The notes under the pieces were generated by a model. It worked only from the letters and a program-made list of their open reading frames with translations, did no database searches and had not been told where the DNA came from. 64,000 nucleotides of DNA from Bradyrhizobium jicamae. GTDB taxonomy: Bacteria > Pseudomonadota > Alphaproteobacteria > Rhizobiales > Xanthobacteraceae. The stretch is from assembly GCF_018130695.1 (NCBI RefSeq), contig NZ_JAFCJX010000039.1, positions 1 through 64,000 of the forward strand, in the 5' to 3' direction. Within the stretch, counting starts at the first letter, position 1. Each line of letters begins with the position of its first letter. The translations under genes were made by a program, and so were the position numbers. Shown piece by piece: positions 34,285-42,601 of this stretch.

Positions 34285-35562
34285 ATGAACGCCGACACGC
34301 AACAACGAATCCTGGACGCGGTTGACTCAGGCTTCGATGCGCAGCTCGCGACGACGCAGGCGTTCGTCGCGATCCCCTCGACGCGCGGCGCCGAGGGGCC
34401 ATGCCAGGACATGATCGGCGATCTCCTGCGCGAGCGCGGCTATGAGGTCGACGACTGGCACATCAATCTCGATGATCTCAAGGATCTGCGCGGCTTCGGG
34501 CCGATCGAGCACGATTTCTCCAGGGCGCGTACCGTGGTCGGCACCTACCGTCCGACCACCAATGGCGGCAAATCGCTGATCCTGCAGGGGCACTGCGACG
34601 TGGTGCCGACCGGTCCGCTCGAGATGTGGGAGACGCCGCCGTTCTCGCCGGTGATCAAGGACGGCAAAATGTACGGCCGCGGTGCCTGCGACATGAAGTC
34701 GGGCACCATCGCCGCCCTCTATGCGCTCGATGCGATCAAGAATGCCGGCTTGAAGCCGACCGCGCGCATTCACTTCCAGTCCGTGATCGAAGAGGAGAGC
34801 ACCGGCGTCGGCGCGCTCTCGACCCTGCAGCGCGGCTATCGCGCCGATGCCTGCTTCATCCCGGAGCCGACCAACGGTGCGATGATCCGCTCACAGGTCG
34901 GCGTGATCTGGTTTCGCCTGAAGGTGCGCGGCTTCCCCGTGCATGTGTTCGAGGCCGGCGCCGGCTCGAACGCGATCATGGCGGCGTATCATCTGATCCA
35001 TGCGATCGAGAAGCTCGAGATCGCCTGGAACGAGCGCGCCAAGGCCGACCGTCATTTCAAGGACGTCGTCCATCCCATCAACTTCAATCCCGGCATCATC
35101 AAGGGCGGCGACTGGGCTTCCAGCGTGCCGGCCTGGTGCGACGTCGATTGCCGGATCGCGGTGCTGCCGGGCTGGTCGATCGCGGAGTGCCAGAAGGAGA
35201 TTTTGGCCTGCGTCTCCGCGGCCGCGCGCGATCATCGCTTCCTGTCCAACAATCCGCCTGTCGTGGAGTGGTCGGGCTTCCTGTCGGAGGGCTATGAGCT
35301 CGTGAATTCCGAGGCGCCGGAAGCGGCCTTCGCGAAGGCGCATCAGGCGGTCTATGGCGGCGCGGTGCAAGACCGCGCCTTCACCGCGCTGACCGATACG
35401 CGCTTCTATGGGCTGAACCACAACATCCCGAGCCTGTGCTTCGGTGCCAGTGGCGCGGCGATGCACGGCTTCAACGAATATGTCGAGCTGGACTCGCTGC
35501 GGAAGTCGACGAAAGCGACCGCGCTGTTCATTGCCGAATGGTGCGGTGTGGAGAAGGCGTGA
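34285..35562 (+). CDS. M20-family deacylase (ArgE/DapE type)
   Basis: A 425-residue zinc amidohydrolase. GHCDVVP (first metal site), GRGACDMKSG (bridging Asp), EEES (catalytic Glu pair) and CFGASGAAMHGFNEYV (last metal His) are all present, with a dimerisation domain between. It would release a carboxylate from an N-acyl amino acid or related amide in the cytoplasm. ATG at 34,285 has AGGAGAG upstream. The 47-bp gap from the PNPOx-like gene allows co-transcription. Confidence 0.92.
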   Translation: MNADTQQRILDAVDSGFDAQLATTQAFVAIPSTRGAEGPCQDMIGDLLRERGYEVDDWHINLDDLKDLRGFGPIEHDFSRARTVVGTYRPTTNGGKSLILQGHCDVVPTGPLEMWETPPFSPVIKDGKMYGRGACDMKSGTIAALYALDAIKNAGLKPTARIHFQSVIEEESTGVGALSTLQRGYRADACFIPEPTNGAMIRSQVGVIWFRLKVRGFPVHVFEAGAGSNAIMAAYHLIHAIEKLEIAWNERAKADRHFKDVVHPINFNPGIIKGGDWASSVPAWCDVDCRIAVLPGWSIAECQKEILACVSAAARDHRFLSNNPPVVEWSGFLSEGYELVNSEAPEAAFAKAHQAVYGGAVQDRAFTALTDTRFYGLNHNIPSLCFGASGAAMHGFNEYVELDSLRKSTKATALFIAEWCGVEKA

Positions 35563-35566
35563 TGCC

Positions 35567-35653
35567 GTAGGGTGGGCAAAGCGTAGCGTGCCCACCATCG
35601 CGAGCACGCCGCGGGTGGTGGGCACGTCGCTTACGCTCCTTTGCCCACCCTAC
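35567..35653. repeat. 87-bp palindromic intergenic repeat, copy 2
   Basis: Arms GTAGGGTGGGCAAAG and CTTTGCCCACCCTAC are exact inverted copies. The length equals the copy at 10,724-10,810 and most bases match. It starts four bases after the M20 gene stop and lies between convergent genes, as REP-like elements often do. Confidence 0.8.
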
Positions 35654-35666
35654 GAAAGCGAGCAAG

Positions 35667-36608
35667 CTACATCTTCGACTTGAAGCTCTCCACCATCGCG
35701 CGAAATTCCGGCAGCGCCTCGTCGAAGCGCTCAGCCGGCGCGACGCCCATCAGCATGAAGGGACGTCCGGCCGGGTAGAGCGCGACGATGAGATAGCGCA
35801 GCGGGCGGCCGCTCGACTGCTTGCCCTCGGCGAGAAATTCGAAACCGCTGGCGGTCGGCGTCGTGATCGGCTTTGAGCTCAAAATCGTCTTGTCGGTGAT
35901 GGCTTTGGAGTTTTGGAATTGCTGCTCGCCAAAGCTCTTCTGATCGGCTGACGCGACCGTCGTGTCGGCAGCGAGCGAGACGATAAAGCCGATGTCGTCG
36001 AGCTGTCCCTCCGGCGGGGGCGGCGTCTCCTTGAGCAGCATGCCGCGGCCGGCCAGCGGCTTGCGGTACTTGAAGCGCGCGGTCGGCTCGATCGAGAACG
36101 GCAGCGCGGCGATGGGATCGCCGGCCGATGTCGCATTGATGCGGACGCTCTCGAGCGCCGCGCGGATCACTGCGTCGGACAGTTGCGCGGGCGCGGGCTT
36201 CGGCACCGTGACGGTGACCATGCCGACGACGTCGAGGCCGTTGATCGTCATCATCCATTTGTCGAACTGCTGTCCGTTCAGGCGCTGCTCGGCGCGGATC
36301 GTCACCTGCTCATAGGGCAGGCCGTCGATGGTCTCGCGTGAGAGGAGGCGCATGCCGTGCTTGGCGACGGCTTCCGCGTTGAGGCCGCTGCTGATCTGCT
36401 TGAAGGCGACCGGTGGAAATTCGACCAGCATGATCGAGGCGCCGTTTGCTTGGTTGAGGAAGCCGGTGAAGGTCGTCGCGACACCGAAGCCTTTGGGCGG
36501 CGTCAGGCTGATGCGACTGCCGGGCGGCGTGACGGGATCGGCGAACGCGGATGCAAGGTTCGCGATGAGCCCGATGGCGAGCGCCAGGCTGCGGACAATG
36601 TTGTTCAT
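35667..36608 (-). CDS. Exported protein of unknown function
   Basis: A 313-residue protein with a signal peptide (about 1-23, ASAFAD) and a mature domain opening ISLTPPKGFGVATTFTGFLNQANGASIMLVEFPPVAF, like small lipid- or cargo-binding periplasmic proteins. I do not recognise the family with confidence. The ATG at 36,608 gives the signal peptide; a 47-codon longer frame would overlap the upstream gene. It lies 31 bases after the BtuF-like gene on the same strand. Confidence 0.75.
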   Translation of the reverse strand: MNNIVRSLALAIGLIANLASAFADPVTPPGSRISLTPPKGFGVATTFTGFLNQANGASIMLVEFPPVAFKQISSGLNAEAVAKHGMRLLSRETIDGLPYEQVTIRAEQRLNGQQFDKWMMTINGLDVVGMVTVTVPKPAPAQLSDAVIRAALESVRINATSAGDPIAALPFSIEPTARFKYRKPLAGRGMLLKETPPPPEGQLDDIGFIVSLAADTTVASADQKSFGEQQFQNSKAITDKTILSSKPITTPTASGFEFLAEGKQSSGRPLRYLIVALYPAGRPFMLMGVAPAERFDEALPEFRAMVESFKSKM

Positions 36609-36639
36609 GGCTGTTGGTGTGTCGTGCCTGACCGTTCGT

Positions 36640-37443
36640 TCAATCGCGCTGCGGCCATAATGCTGCGACGATTGCGTCGAGCCCGTCCGTGAGCGCGGCG
36701 GGGCCCGGCTGCAAAATGATCGTCGATTTGATCTCGACGATGCGATCATTGCGCACGGCGGGAATATCGCTCCAGCCGTCGCGTTTGCGGATGCGATCGG
36801 GCACGACCTTCTTGCCGCACCAGGACGCCAGGATCACCTCGGGCGCAGCCTCGCGCACGACCTCCGGCGCGATGATGCGGTCCTTCGCCGCCTGGTGCCG
36901 GCGCAGATCCGGCAGCGCATCGTCGCCGCCGGCGATTTCGATCAGCTCGGAGACCCAGCCGATGCCGGAGATCAGCGGATCGTCCCATTCCTCGAAATAG
37001 ACCTTTGGGCGCGAACCGGGGCGGGGCTGAGCTGCGATAGCAGCGAGGCGCTGCTCGAAATCGCGCGCGAGTTGGTCGGCGCGTTCGGCGGCGCCGACCA
37101 TGGCGCCGAGAGTGCGGATCATCGCAAAAATGCCGGCGACGTCGCGCTGGTTGAAGACGTGGACGTCGACCCCGGCGCGCACGAGGTCGGCGACGATGTC
37201 GGCCTGCAGGTCGGAGAAGGCGAGCACGAGATCCGGCTCGAGCGCGAGGATCTTTGGAATATCGGCGGAGATGAAGGCGGCGACACGCGGCTTCTCGCGA
37301 CGGACCTGCGGCGGCCGCACCGCATAGCCGGAGACGCCGACGATGCGGTCTTGCTCGCCGAGCAGGTACAGCGTCTCCACCGTCTCTTCGGTGAGGCAGA
37401 CGATCCGGCGGGGAGGGAAGTGGTGCATCGGAGGGATATGCAA
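36640..37443 (-). CDS. BtuF-like binding protein without signal peptide
   Basis: A 267-residue protein with the class III periplasmic-binding (cobalamin/Fe-siderophore) fold: PPRRIVCLTEETVETLYLLGEQDRIVGVSGY, ISADIPKILALEPDLVLAFSDLQADIVADLVRAGVDVHVFNQ and a long linking helix with TLGAMVGAAERA. No signal peptide or lipobox precedes the domain and no BtuCD genes are adjacent, so it appears cytoplasmic or dependent on distant partners. An alternative ATG lies five codons in. Such orphan proteins are often annotated as cobalamin-binding; ligand unproven. Confidence 0.8.
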   Translation of the reverse strand: MHIPPMHHFPPRRIVCLTEETVETLYLLGEQDRIVGVSGYAVRPPQVRREKPRVAAFISADIPKILALEPDLVLAFSDLQADIVADLVRAGVDVHVFNQRDVAGIFAMIRTLGAMVGAAERADQLARDFEQRLAAIAAQPRPGSRPKVYFEEWDDPLISGIGWVSELIEIAGGDDALPDLRRHQAAKDRIIAPEVVREAAPEVILASWCGKKVVPDRIRKRDGWSDIPAVRNDRIVEIKSTIILQPGPAALTDGLDAIVAALWPQRD

Positions 37444-37549
37444 AATCGGCGGCGCCTTGTCACGGCGCCATTACCTCTGACGTCATTGCCTCAATGACCC
37501 GCGGCGGCCATTCTCCGCATCAACCACGAAACGACGGAACGGAGGGTCC

Positions 37550-37948
37550 ATGACGCCGCTCGAAAAGATCCAGTCGATGAAGATGCCGTTCGCGGAACTG
37601 AAGGGCATCACCTTCACCGAAGCTGACAGGGATCGCGTCGTCGCCAAAATGGTGGTGCGGCCGGACCTCTGCACTCTCAATCATACCATCCATGGCGGGG
37701 CAATCATGGCCTTTGCCGACTCGGTTGGGGCGGCCGCGACCGTGATCAACCTGCCTGAGGACGCCAAGGGCACCACGACGCTGGAGAGCAAGACCAATTT
37801 CATCGGCGGCGCGAAGGAGGGGGCCACGGTGGTTGCGACGGCGACGCCGGTTCACCGTGGACGGCGGACCCAGGTTTGGACCACGCGGCTTGAGACGGAG
37901 GATGGCAGGCTGGTCGCGATCGTAACCCAAACGCAGATGGTATTATGA
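37550..37948 (+). CDS. PaaI-family hotdog thioesterase
   Basis: A 132-residue acyl-CoA thioesterase-like protein. LNHTIHGGAIMAFADSVGAAA is the catalytic helix region of the PaaI class, followed by TTLESKTNFIGGAKEGATVVATATPVHRGRRTQVWTTRL. GGAGGGTCC precedes the ATG. It would hydrolyse aryl- or short-chain acyl-CoA in the cytoplasm. It stands alone, divergent from the BtuF-like gene. Confidence 0.9.
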   Translation: MTPLEKIQSMKMPFAELKGITFTEADRDRVVAKMVVRPDLCTLNHTIHGGAIMAFADSVGAAATVINLPEDAKGTTTLESKTNFIGGAKEGATVVATATPVHRGRRTQVWTTRLETEDGRLVAIVTQTQMVL

Positions 37949-38103
37949 TCGGGGTAAAGGGTCGCCAAAGCGACATTTTATTCAATCATACCAATGTATA
38001 GACTTAAATGAATCCTGATACTTGAATTTTATGGTGCGGCGCACAATATAGCTGGTGTTAGGGAGTCGACGCCTCCTCGAGGGCTGCCACGAGGAGATAT
38101 GAA

Positions 38104-38730
38104 ATGAACTACCATTCTACACGTTCCGCGAGCGCTGTCGGCACCGTGCGGACTCTCAGCCAGCAGGAGGAGCTGCCCCTGCTGCGCGATCATCTGTTAA
38201 GACTGGACCGAACCAGCCGGCATGATCGGTTTCACGGGTTCATCGACGACAGCTTCATCGCCCGCTATGCCGAGAAGTGCGCCAATGACGGCACCGTCAT
38301 CATCGCCTATTTCGAGGACGGCATCGTGCGCGGCGCGGCCGAGCTGCATCCGCCGGAGCAGTCGCCGGATGCGCAGCCCGAGATCGCCTTCAGTGTCGAG
38401 CAGTCGGTGCGGCGCAAGGGCGTCGGCAGCATCCTGTTCCGCAAGCTGATCGCGGAGGCCCACGCCAAGGGCTACCAGAGCCTGCGCATCACCACCGGCG
38501 CGCAGAACGATGCGATGAAGGCGCTGGCGCACAAGTTCGGCGCGCATCTGACCTTCCGCCACGGTGAATCCACCGGCAGCATCGATCTGAGCCAGGACAG
38601 CAAGCCGGAGCCTCTGGCGGCGACCGCCGCCGCGGTGACGCCGATCGAGGCCGCGCACACCATCGTCAAGATGAACCGCGCCTATTGGCGAATGGTGATG
38701 CAGATGTATGGCTGGGGTCGCGCCGCGTAG
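38104..38730 (+). CDS. GNAT-family N-acetyltransferase
   Basis: A 208-residue protein. The acetyl-CoA motif A is EIAFSVEQSVRRKGVGSILFRKLIAEAHAKGY (RRKGVGS is the Q/RxxGxG/A loop), with HDRFHGFIDDSFIARYA before it. The acceptor is unknown. GAGGAGATATGAA precedes the ATG. The last 35 residues extend past the GNAT core and are predicted helical. A bidirectional terminator follows. Confidence 0.88.
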   Translation: MNYHSTRSASAVGTVRTLSQQEELPLLRDHLLRLDRTSRHDRFHGFIDDSFIARYAEKCANDGTVIIAYFEDGIVRGAAELHPPEQSPDAQPEIAFSVEQSVRRKGVGSILFRKLIAEAHAKGYQSLRITTGAQNDAMKALAHKFGAHLTFRHGESTGSIDLSQDSKPEPLAATAAAVTPIEAAHTIVKMNRAYWRMVMQMYGWGRAA

Positions 38731-38766
38731 GGGTCGACCACGTCGCCAGGAATCAAAAGAGGAATC

Positions 38767-38801
38767 AAAAAGGGCAACCCGCGTGAGCGAGTTGCCCTTT
38801 T
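38767..38801. terminator. Bidirectional intrinsic terminator
   Basis: AAAAAGGGCAAC and GTTGCCCTTTT flank a 12-base loop, giving a GC stem bounded by A-run and T-run, so it can end transcription from both the GNAT gene and the convergent 101-residue gene. Confidence 0.8.
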
Positions 38802-38818
38802 GCTTGAAAGGTGGGTTC

Positions 38819-39124
38819 TTAAGCCGAGCGCTTGTCGGTGGCGAAGCGGCGAACGACGCGGCGCTCGACCACGACCGAACGCTGGGCGCCTTGCTCGCCG
38901 GCGATGACGCGGGTGGCGATGCCGGTGCGCGCCGAGACGCGGGCGGTCTTCTTCACTTCGGCCAGCACGTCGTCATAGGGCAGGCCCATCAGCGACGAGG
39001 CGATCTCGGCCTGGGCTTCCTGGTCGTCGGTGATGCCGATGGCGGCGAAGATTGCCTCCTCCAGCGTCGGCGGGTCATGCCGAACGCGCCGGGTGCCATA
39101 CTTGGTATTCCAATCGCCGCTCAT
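38819..39124 (-). CDS. Conserved small cytoplasmic protein, unknown function
   Basis: A 101-residue protein with no signal peptide: MSGDWNTKYGTRRVRHDPPTLEEAIFAAIGITDDQEAQAEI, then a helical middle and a very basic tail (VVVERRVVRRFATDKR). GAGGCTG precedes the ATG at 39,124. The basic tail could contact nucleic acid. I do not recognise the family. It ends at a bidirectional terminator. Confidence 0.72.
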   Translation of the reverse strand: MSGDWNTKYGTRRVRHDPPTLEEAIFAAIGITDDQEAQAEIASSLMGLPYDDVLAEVKKTARVSARTGIATRVIAGEQGAQRSVVVERRVVRRFATDKRSA

Positions 39125-39246
39125 CTCAGCCTCATTTCTGAATCGCGGGTGATACCTATGCTTCCTTATGTTGCATTGCAATATGAATTTGGTGTGGCAT
39201 CCCAGCCATGCAAGGGGCGGTCGCCATTTGGCTCGAAATCGCCTTG

Positions 39247-39552
39247 TCAGAGCTTCTCAATTTTCTGGGCGTCATAAAGCCCGAGGGTGGTCGTGGTTCC
39301 GGCCGCCGTCAGCGATTGGACGGACCGGACGAACTCCCGGGAGGCGGGTACGGTGAAATGGGCCTGCAGCGCGGCCCGGTCGGCCCATTGCTCGAAAAAC
39401 ACCAGTCGAAGCGGGTTTTCGCAGTCGATATTGACGCTGTGCGAGATGCAGCCCGGCTCGGTGCGGGAGCGGTGGACATGGGCGAGGCTGAGCTTGCGGA
39501 CATCGTCAAAAGTGTCCGGGCGGGCCGTCACACTGCCGGTTACGATGATCAT
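39247..39552 (-). CDS. Putative quinol monooxygenase (ABM domain)
   Basis: A 101-residue ferredoxin-like-fold protein of the antibiotic-biosynthesis monooxygenase/YgiN class: MIIVTGSVTARPDTFDDV, RTEPGCISHSVNID, RLVFFEQWADRAALQAHF. These small cofactor-free enzymes oxidise quinols or act in detoxification. AGAGGGGGGCGAC precedes the ATG. It starts 25 bases after the DUF2161 stop on the same strand, so co-transcription is likely. Confidence 0.88.
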   Translation of the reverse strand: MIIVTGSVTARPDTFDDVRKLSLAHVHRSRTEPGCISHSVNIDCENPLRLVFFEQWADRAALQAHFTVPASREFVRSVQSLTAAGTTTTLGLYDAQKIEKL

Positions 39553-39577
39553 GTCGCCCCCCTCTGCTTGGTTAATG

Positions 39578-40261
39578 TCAGGGCGCTGCGGCGCCCGTGA
39601 GATCAATTGGCGTCTGCGGCCAGCGCTTCAAGGCGGCGCGGCCGGCCTCGGTCAGCACATAGACGCCCCGCTCGGCGCGATCGAACCAGCCATAGACATT
39701 GTGCAGCAGGATTTTGCCGGCGTCAGGCAGATCTGCGGCGCGGAGGTCACGCACCTTGCGCGGACCGGCCGACAGCGCCGCGGCGCAGGCCAGCGCCTGC
39801 TGGCGATAGGCGGTCATGATCGGCGCGCGGGTCGAGCCTCCGGCGACCGGATCGCCCTTGCGCTTCTGGTGCTCGGCGATCAGCCGGGAGCGCTTCCTGG
39901 GATCGCGGCGAGGGGCTGCAGTCGGCGGCTTCACCAGCACCTCGACGTCACCGGTACTGGTGACGCCCAGCATGCCGAAGCCGAGCCGGCGGCAGAGATT
40001 GCGGTAGCGTGAATCGCTCTCGCGGCCCTTGCCGCGGGCGGAAATCTTTGCGGCGATCCAGACCTCATCGGCAGCAGCAGCGCGATCGACCGCCTGCAGG
40101 ATCAGCTCGAGATTGAAGGCGAGCTTGAGCTCTCCGATCACCACGACCGGGGGATCGCCATCGCTGAGCGCAACCAGGTCGCAGCCGCCGACCTCGCCCT
40201 TGACCGTGAAGCCAAGCTTTTCGAGGAAGCGTTTGACGGGCAGGTAAAGCGCGGTTTCCAA
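39578..40261 (-). CDS. DUF2161 family putative PD-(D/E)XK-type protein
   Basis: A 227-residue protein of the DUF2161 family. ETALYLPVKRFLEKLGFTVKGEVGGCDLVALSDGDPPVVVIGELKLAFNLELILQAVDRA contains the nuclease-like D...ExK pattern (CDLV...GELKL). The C-terminal half ends with a small winged-helix-like region. TTG at 40,261 is chosen because GGAG lies eight bases before it and the family begins at this point; ATG codons at 40,294 and 40,306 lack a ribosome site. Substrate unknown. Confidence 0.78.
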   Translation of the reverse strand: METALYLPVKRFLEKLGFTVKGEVGGCDLVALSDGDPPVVVIGELKLAFNLELILQAVDRAAAADEVWIAAKISARGKGRESDSRYRNLCRRLGFGMLGVTSTGDVEVLVKPPTAAPRRDPRKRSRLIAEHQKRKGDPVAGGSTRAPIMTAYRQQALACAAALSAGPRKVRDLRAADLPDAGKILLHNVYGWFDRAERGVYVLTEAGRAALKRWPQTPIDLTGAAAP

Positions 40262-40385
40262 CAGACAGGCTCCGGCGGCTACGCCGCGACTCATTTGGCC
40301 GAGCATAGCGCGGATCAGGCCAGCGCATTGCCCGGGCGTTAGCGGAACGGCTAAAGTGGGGCCGGGACAAGGCGCGACCACTTCA

Positions 40386-40730
40386 ATGATCAGAAACGGG
40401 CTCTATCACATCGCCATCGAGTTCCTCGATGGTGTCAGCGGCGGCAATCAGGGCGTCATGATGGTGCGCGACGGCCAGCTGCGCGGCGGCGACTCGTTCT
40501 TCTATGCCTATGGCAGCTACACCGCGGCCGACGGCAAGTGGAAGGGCGAATGCACCAACGAGGAGCACTCGCCGACCTATGGTGAGCGCCCGGTCTGGGA
40601 ACGCAAGGTCGTCACCATCGGCTTCTCCGGGAGCTACACCGACACGACTGCGGAGACCGAAGGCATGGCGCTCGCCGGCAAGCAGAGCATCCGGTTCAGG
40701 TCGCGGCTGAGGTTGTTGATCCCGGATTAG
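40386..40730 (+). CDS. GrlR-like single-domain protein
   Basis: A 114-residue protein: NGLYHIAIEFLDGVSGGNQGVMMVRDGQLRGGDSFFYAYGSYTAADGKWKGE and GFSGSY...ALAGKQSIRFRSRLRLL. This resembles the GrlR fold, a small beta-barrel first known from a type III secretion regulator. It matches the second domain of the two-domain proteins at 46,598 and 55,298. It lies in the gap divergent from the DUF2161 gene, and its stop overlaps the convergent SDR stop. Role unknown. Confidence 0.8.
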   Translation: MIRNGLYHIAIEFLDGVSGGNQGVMMVRDGQLRGGDSFFYAYGSYTAADGKWKGECTNEEHSPTYGERPVWERKVVTIGFSGSYTDTTAETEGMALAGKQSIRFRSRLRLLIPD

Positions 40731-41407
40731 ACCCGTCCATTCACCGGCAGCAGCGCGCCGGTGATGGCGCTGGCGGCGTCGCTGGCGAGGAACAGGATCA
40801 CATCGGCGAGCTCCTTCGGCGTCACCCATTTGGCGAATTCGGCTTTCGGCATGCTGGCGCGGTTGGCTGATGTGTCGATGATCGAGGGCAGCACGGCATT
40901 CACGGTGATCTTGCCCTTGAGCTCGGCGGCGAGCGCTTCGGTGAGGCGATGCACGCCGGCCTTGGATGCCGCGTAGGGGCCCATGCCGCTGCCTGCCTGC
41001 AGCGCCCCCATCGCGCCGATATTGATGATGCGACCGTTGCTCGCGGCGACCAGATGCGGGATCGCGGCGCGCGAGGCATTGAGTGCGGTCGCGACGTTGA
41101 GCGCGTACATGCGCTGCCAGGTCGCGGGATCGCCATCCGTCACCGTCTCGAAGGTGAAGCCGCCGGCGATATTGATCAATGCGTCGAGCCGGCCGAAATG
41201 CGCGGCTGCCTTGTCGATCGCCTGTTTGGCTTGTGCAACATCGGTGAGATCGACGCCGCCGAGCTCGATGCGATCGGCCGTGGCCGCAAGTTGTGATGCC
41301 GCATGATCGATGCCGGCGACCCGCGCGCCGCGCGCCAGCGCTTCCGCTGCGACCACTTTGCCGAGCGCACCGAGGGCACCAGTGATGACGATGGCTTGTC
41401 CTTTCAT
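40727..41407 (-). CDS. Short-chain dehydrogenase/reductase
   Basis: A 226-residue NAD(P)-dependent SDR. The cofactor loop is TGALGALGK, the Asp for the adenine VDLTD, NIAGG follows, and the active site is Ser...YAASK. GAGGAG precedes the ATG at 41,407; a longer frame is not supported. It is shorter than many SDRs but complete. Substrate cannot be told from sequence. Confidence 0.9.
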   Translation of the reverse strand: MKGQAIVITGALGALGKVVAAEALARGARVAGIDHAASQLAATADRIELGGVDLTDVAQAKQAIDKAAAHFGRLDALINIAGGFTFETVTDGDPATWQRMYALNVATALNASRAAIPHLVAASNGRIINIGAMGALQAGSGMGPYAASKAGVHRLTEALAAELKGKITVNAVLPSIIDTSANRASMPKAEFAKWVTPKELADVILFLASDAASAITGALLPVNGRV

Positions 41408-41530
41408 GCGGTTCTCCTCGGCGCTTGCAGCAGTGCCCACTATGATCAGGCGGATTTCATTTGCAATGCCGCGAAAAGCGGGTCCTGATGCGGGCATTCA
41501 GAGGATTGTTCGCTCACAGGATGTCTTGCG

Positions 41531-42235
41531 ATGCCCGAGCCAAGGCCGTGTCAGACCCATCCCGAGATCGTCAAGCTGGAACACGGGCTGCCGCGTTTTG
41601 CGGCCGCGCTCAAGCGTCAGCGCAAGATCAAGGTGGTCGCGTTCGGATCGTCATCCACGGCTGGCACCCGCGACGGCGTTCAGCCATATCCGCCGCGACT
41701 CGAAACGCTGTTGCGGCGCCAGGATCAGTTCTTCGGCCGGCTGATCGATGTGGTCAACCGCGGGGTCGGTGGACAGGAGGCGCCGGAAGAATTTTCGCGC
41801 ATCGAGGCTGACGTCGTTGCCGAGGCGCCTGCGCTGGTGATCTGGCAGGTCGGCACCAACGCGATCTTCAAGGACAGCTACAATATCGCCGAGGTGCAAG
41901 CGACGTTCGAGGCCGGCCTCGATGTGCTCGCCGTGCTGCCGCTCGACGTCGTGGTCATGGATTCCCAGTTTACCCAGGCGATCGCCAACAAGCCCAAGCG
42001 GGCCGATGATTTCATGTCGATGATCGCCCAAGTCTCCGCCGGCAGGAACGTCAACTTGTTTCGCCGATTTGCGCTCATGAAACGATGGGTTGCTGACGGG
42101 ATTCCGCTTCCTGAACTCGACGATGGCAAGGAGAACAATCTTCACACCGGAGAATGGGCGACCGGTTGTATCACCCAGGCGCTGTTCGAGGCGATCATCG
42201 ACGCTCTGGCACGCACATCCACGCCGACTACGTAA
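41531..42235 (+). CDS. SGNH/GDSL-type hydrolase
   Basis: A 234-residue esterase-like protein. Block I is VVAFGSSSTAG with nucleophile Ser41 in a GSSS variant of GDSx, block II-like GGQEAPEE, block III WQVGTNAI (oxyanion Asn) and a C-terminal DGKENNLHTGEWA region supplying the His. No signal peptide, so cytoplasmic. It could remove acyl or acetyl groups; substrate unknown. Confidence 0.88.
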   Translation: MPEPRPCQTHPEIVKLEHGLPRFAAALKRQRKIKVVAFGSSSTAGTRDGVQPYPPRLETLLRRQDQFFGRLIDVVNRGVGGQEAPEEFSRIEADVVAEAPALVIWQVGTNAIFKDSYNIAEVQATFEAGLDVLAVLPLDVVVMDSQFTQAIANKPKRADDFMSMIAQVSAGRNVNLFRRFALMKRWVADGIPLPELDDGKENNLHTGEWATGCITQALFEAIIDALARTSTPTT

Positions 42236-42338
42236 GACTACGGGGTACGCCTGTTCGCTAAAATTTGCGCCAGTTCTGTAAGCCGTTCGCAGAACCCTGT
42301 CGGATACAAGCAGGCCTCGACCAGCAGGGGGTTCGTCA

Positions 42339-42542
42339 ATGGGAAGTCTTCCGGATCACGGTTTACCGCTCATTCAGCTTAAGGAGCAGCGGCGCGATCT
42401 CGTGGTGGCGCTGCAAAACCGCAACGGACCAGTTGGCAGCTGGGAATTGATGCAGATCGCAGCGCTTCAGCAGGCGATCCAGGCGTTCGAGGACGTCATC
42501 GCCGATCTCGACGCCGAGATGGAGCTTGAAGCGGCGGCCTGA
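42339..42542 (+). CDS. Small helical protein of unknown function
   Basis: A 67-residue protein: LIQLKEQRRDLVVALQNRNGPVGSWELMQIAALQQAIQAFEDVIADLDAEMELEAAA. It is predicted almost wholly helical with an acidic tail, perhaps a short coiled coil. GGGGG lies upstream of the ATG. It stands between SGNH and the exported protein gene. No family recognised. Confidence 0.65.
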   Translation: MGSLPDHGLPLIQLKEQRRDLVVALQNRNGPVGSWELMQIAALQQAIQAFEDVIADLDAEMELEAAA

Positions 42543-42601
42543 TGGCCGGCGCGTTCAAGTCGTGCTTTACGACTGATGCACGCGGCCGGTAGGATCGGCC
42601 G

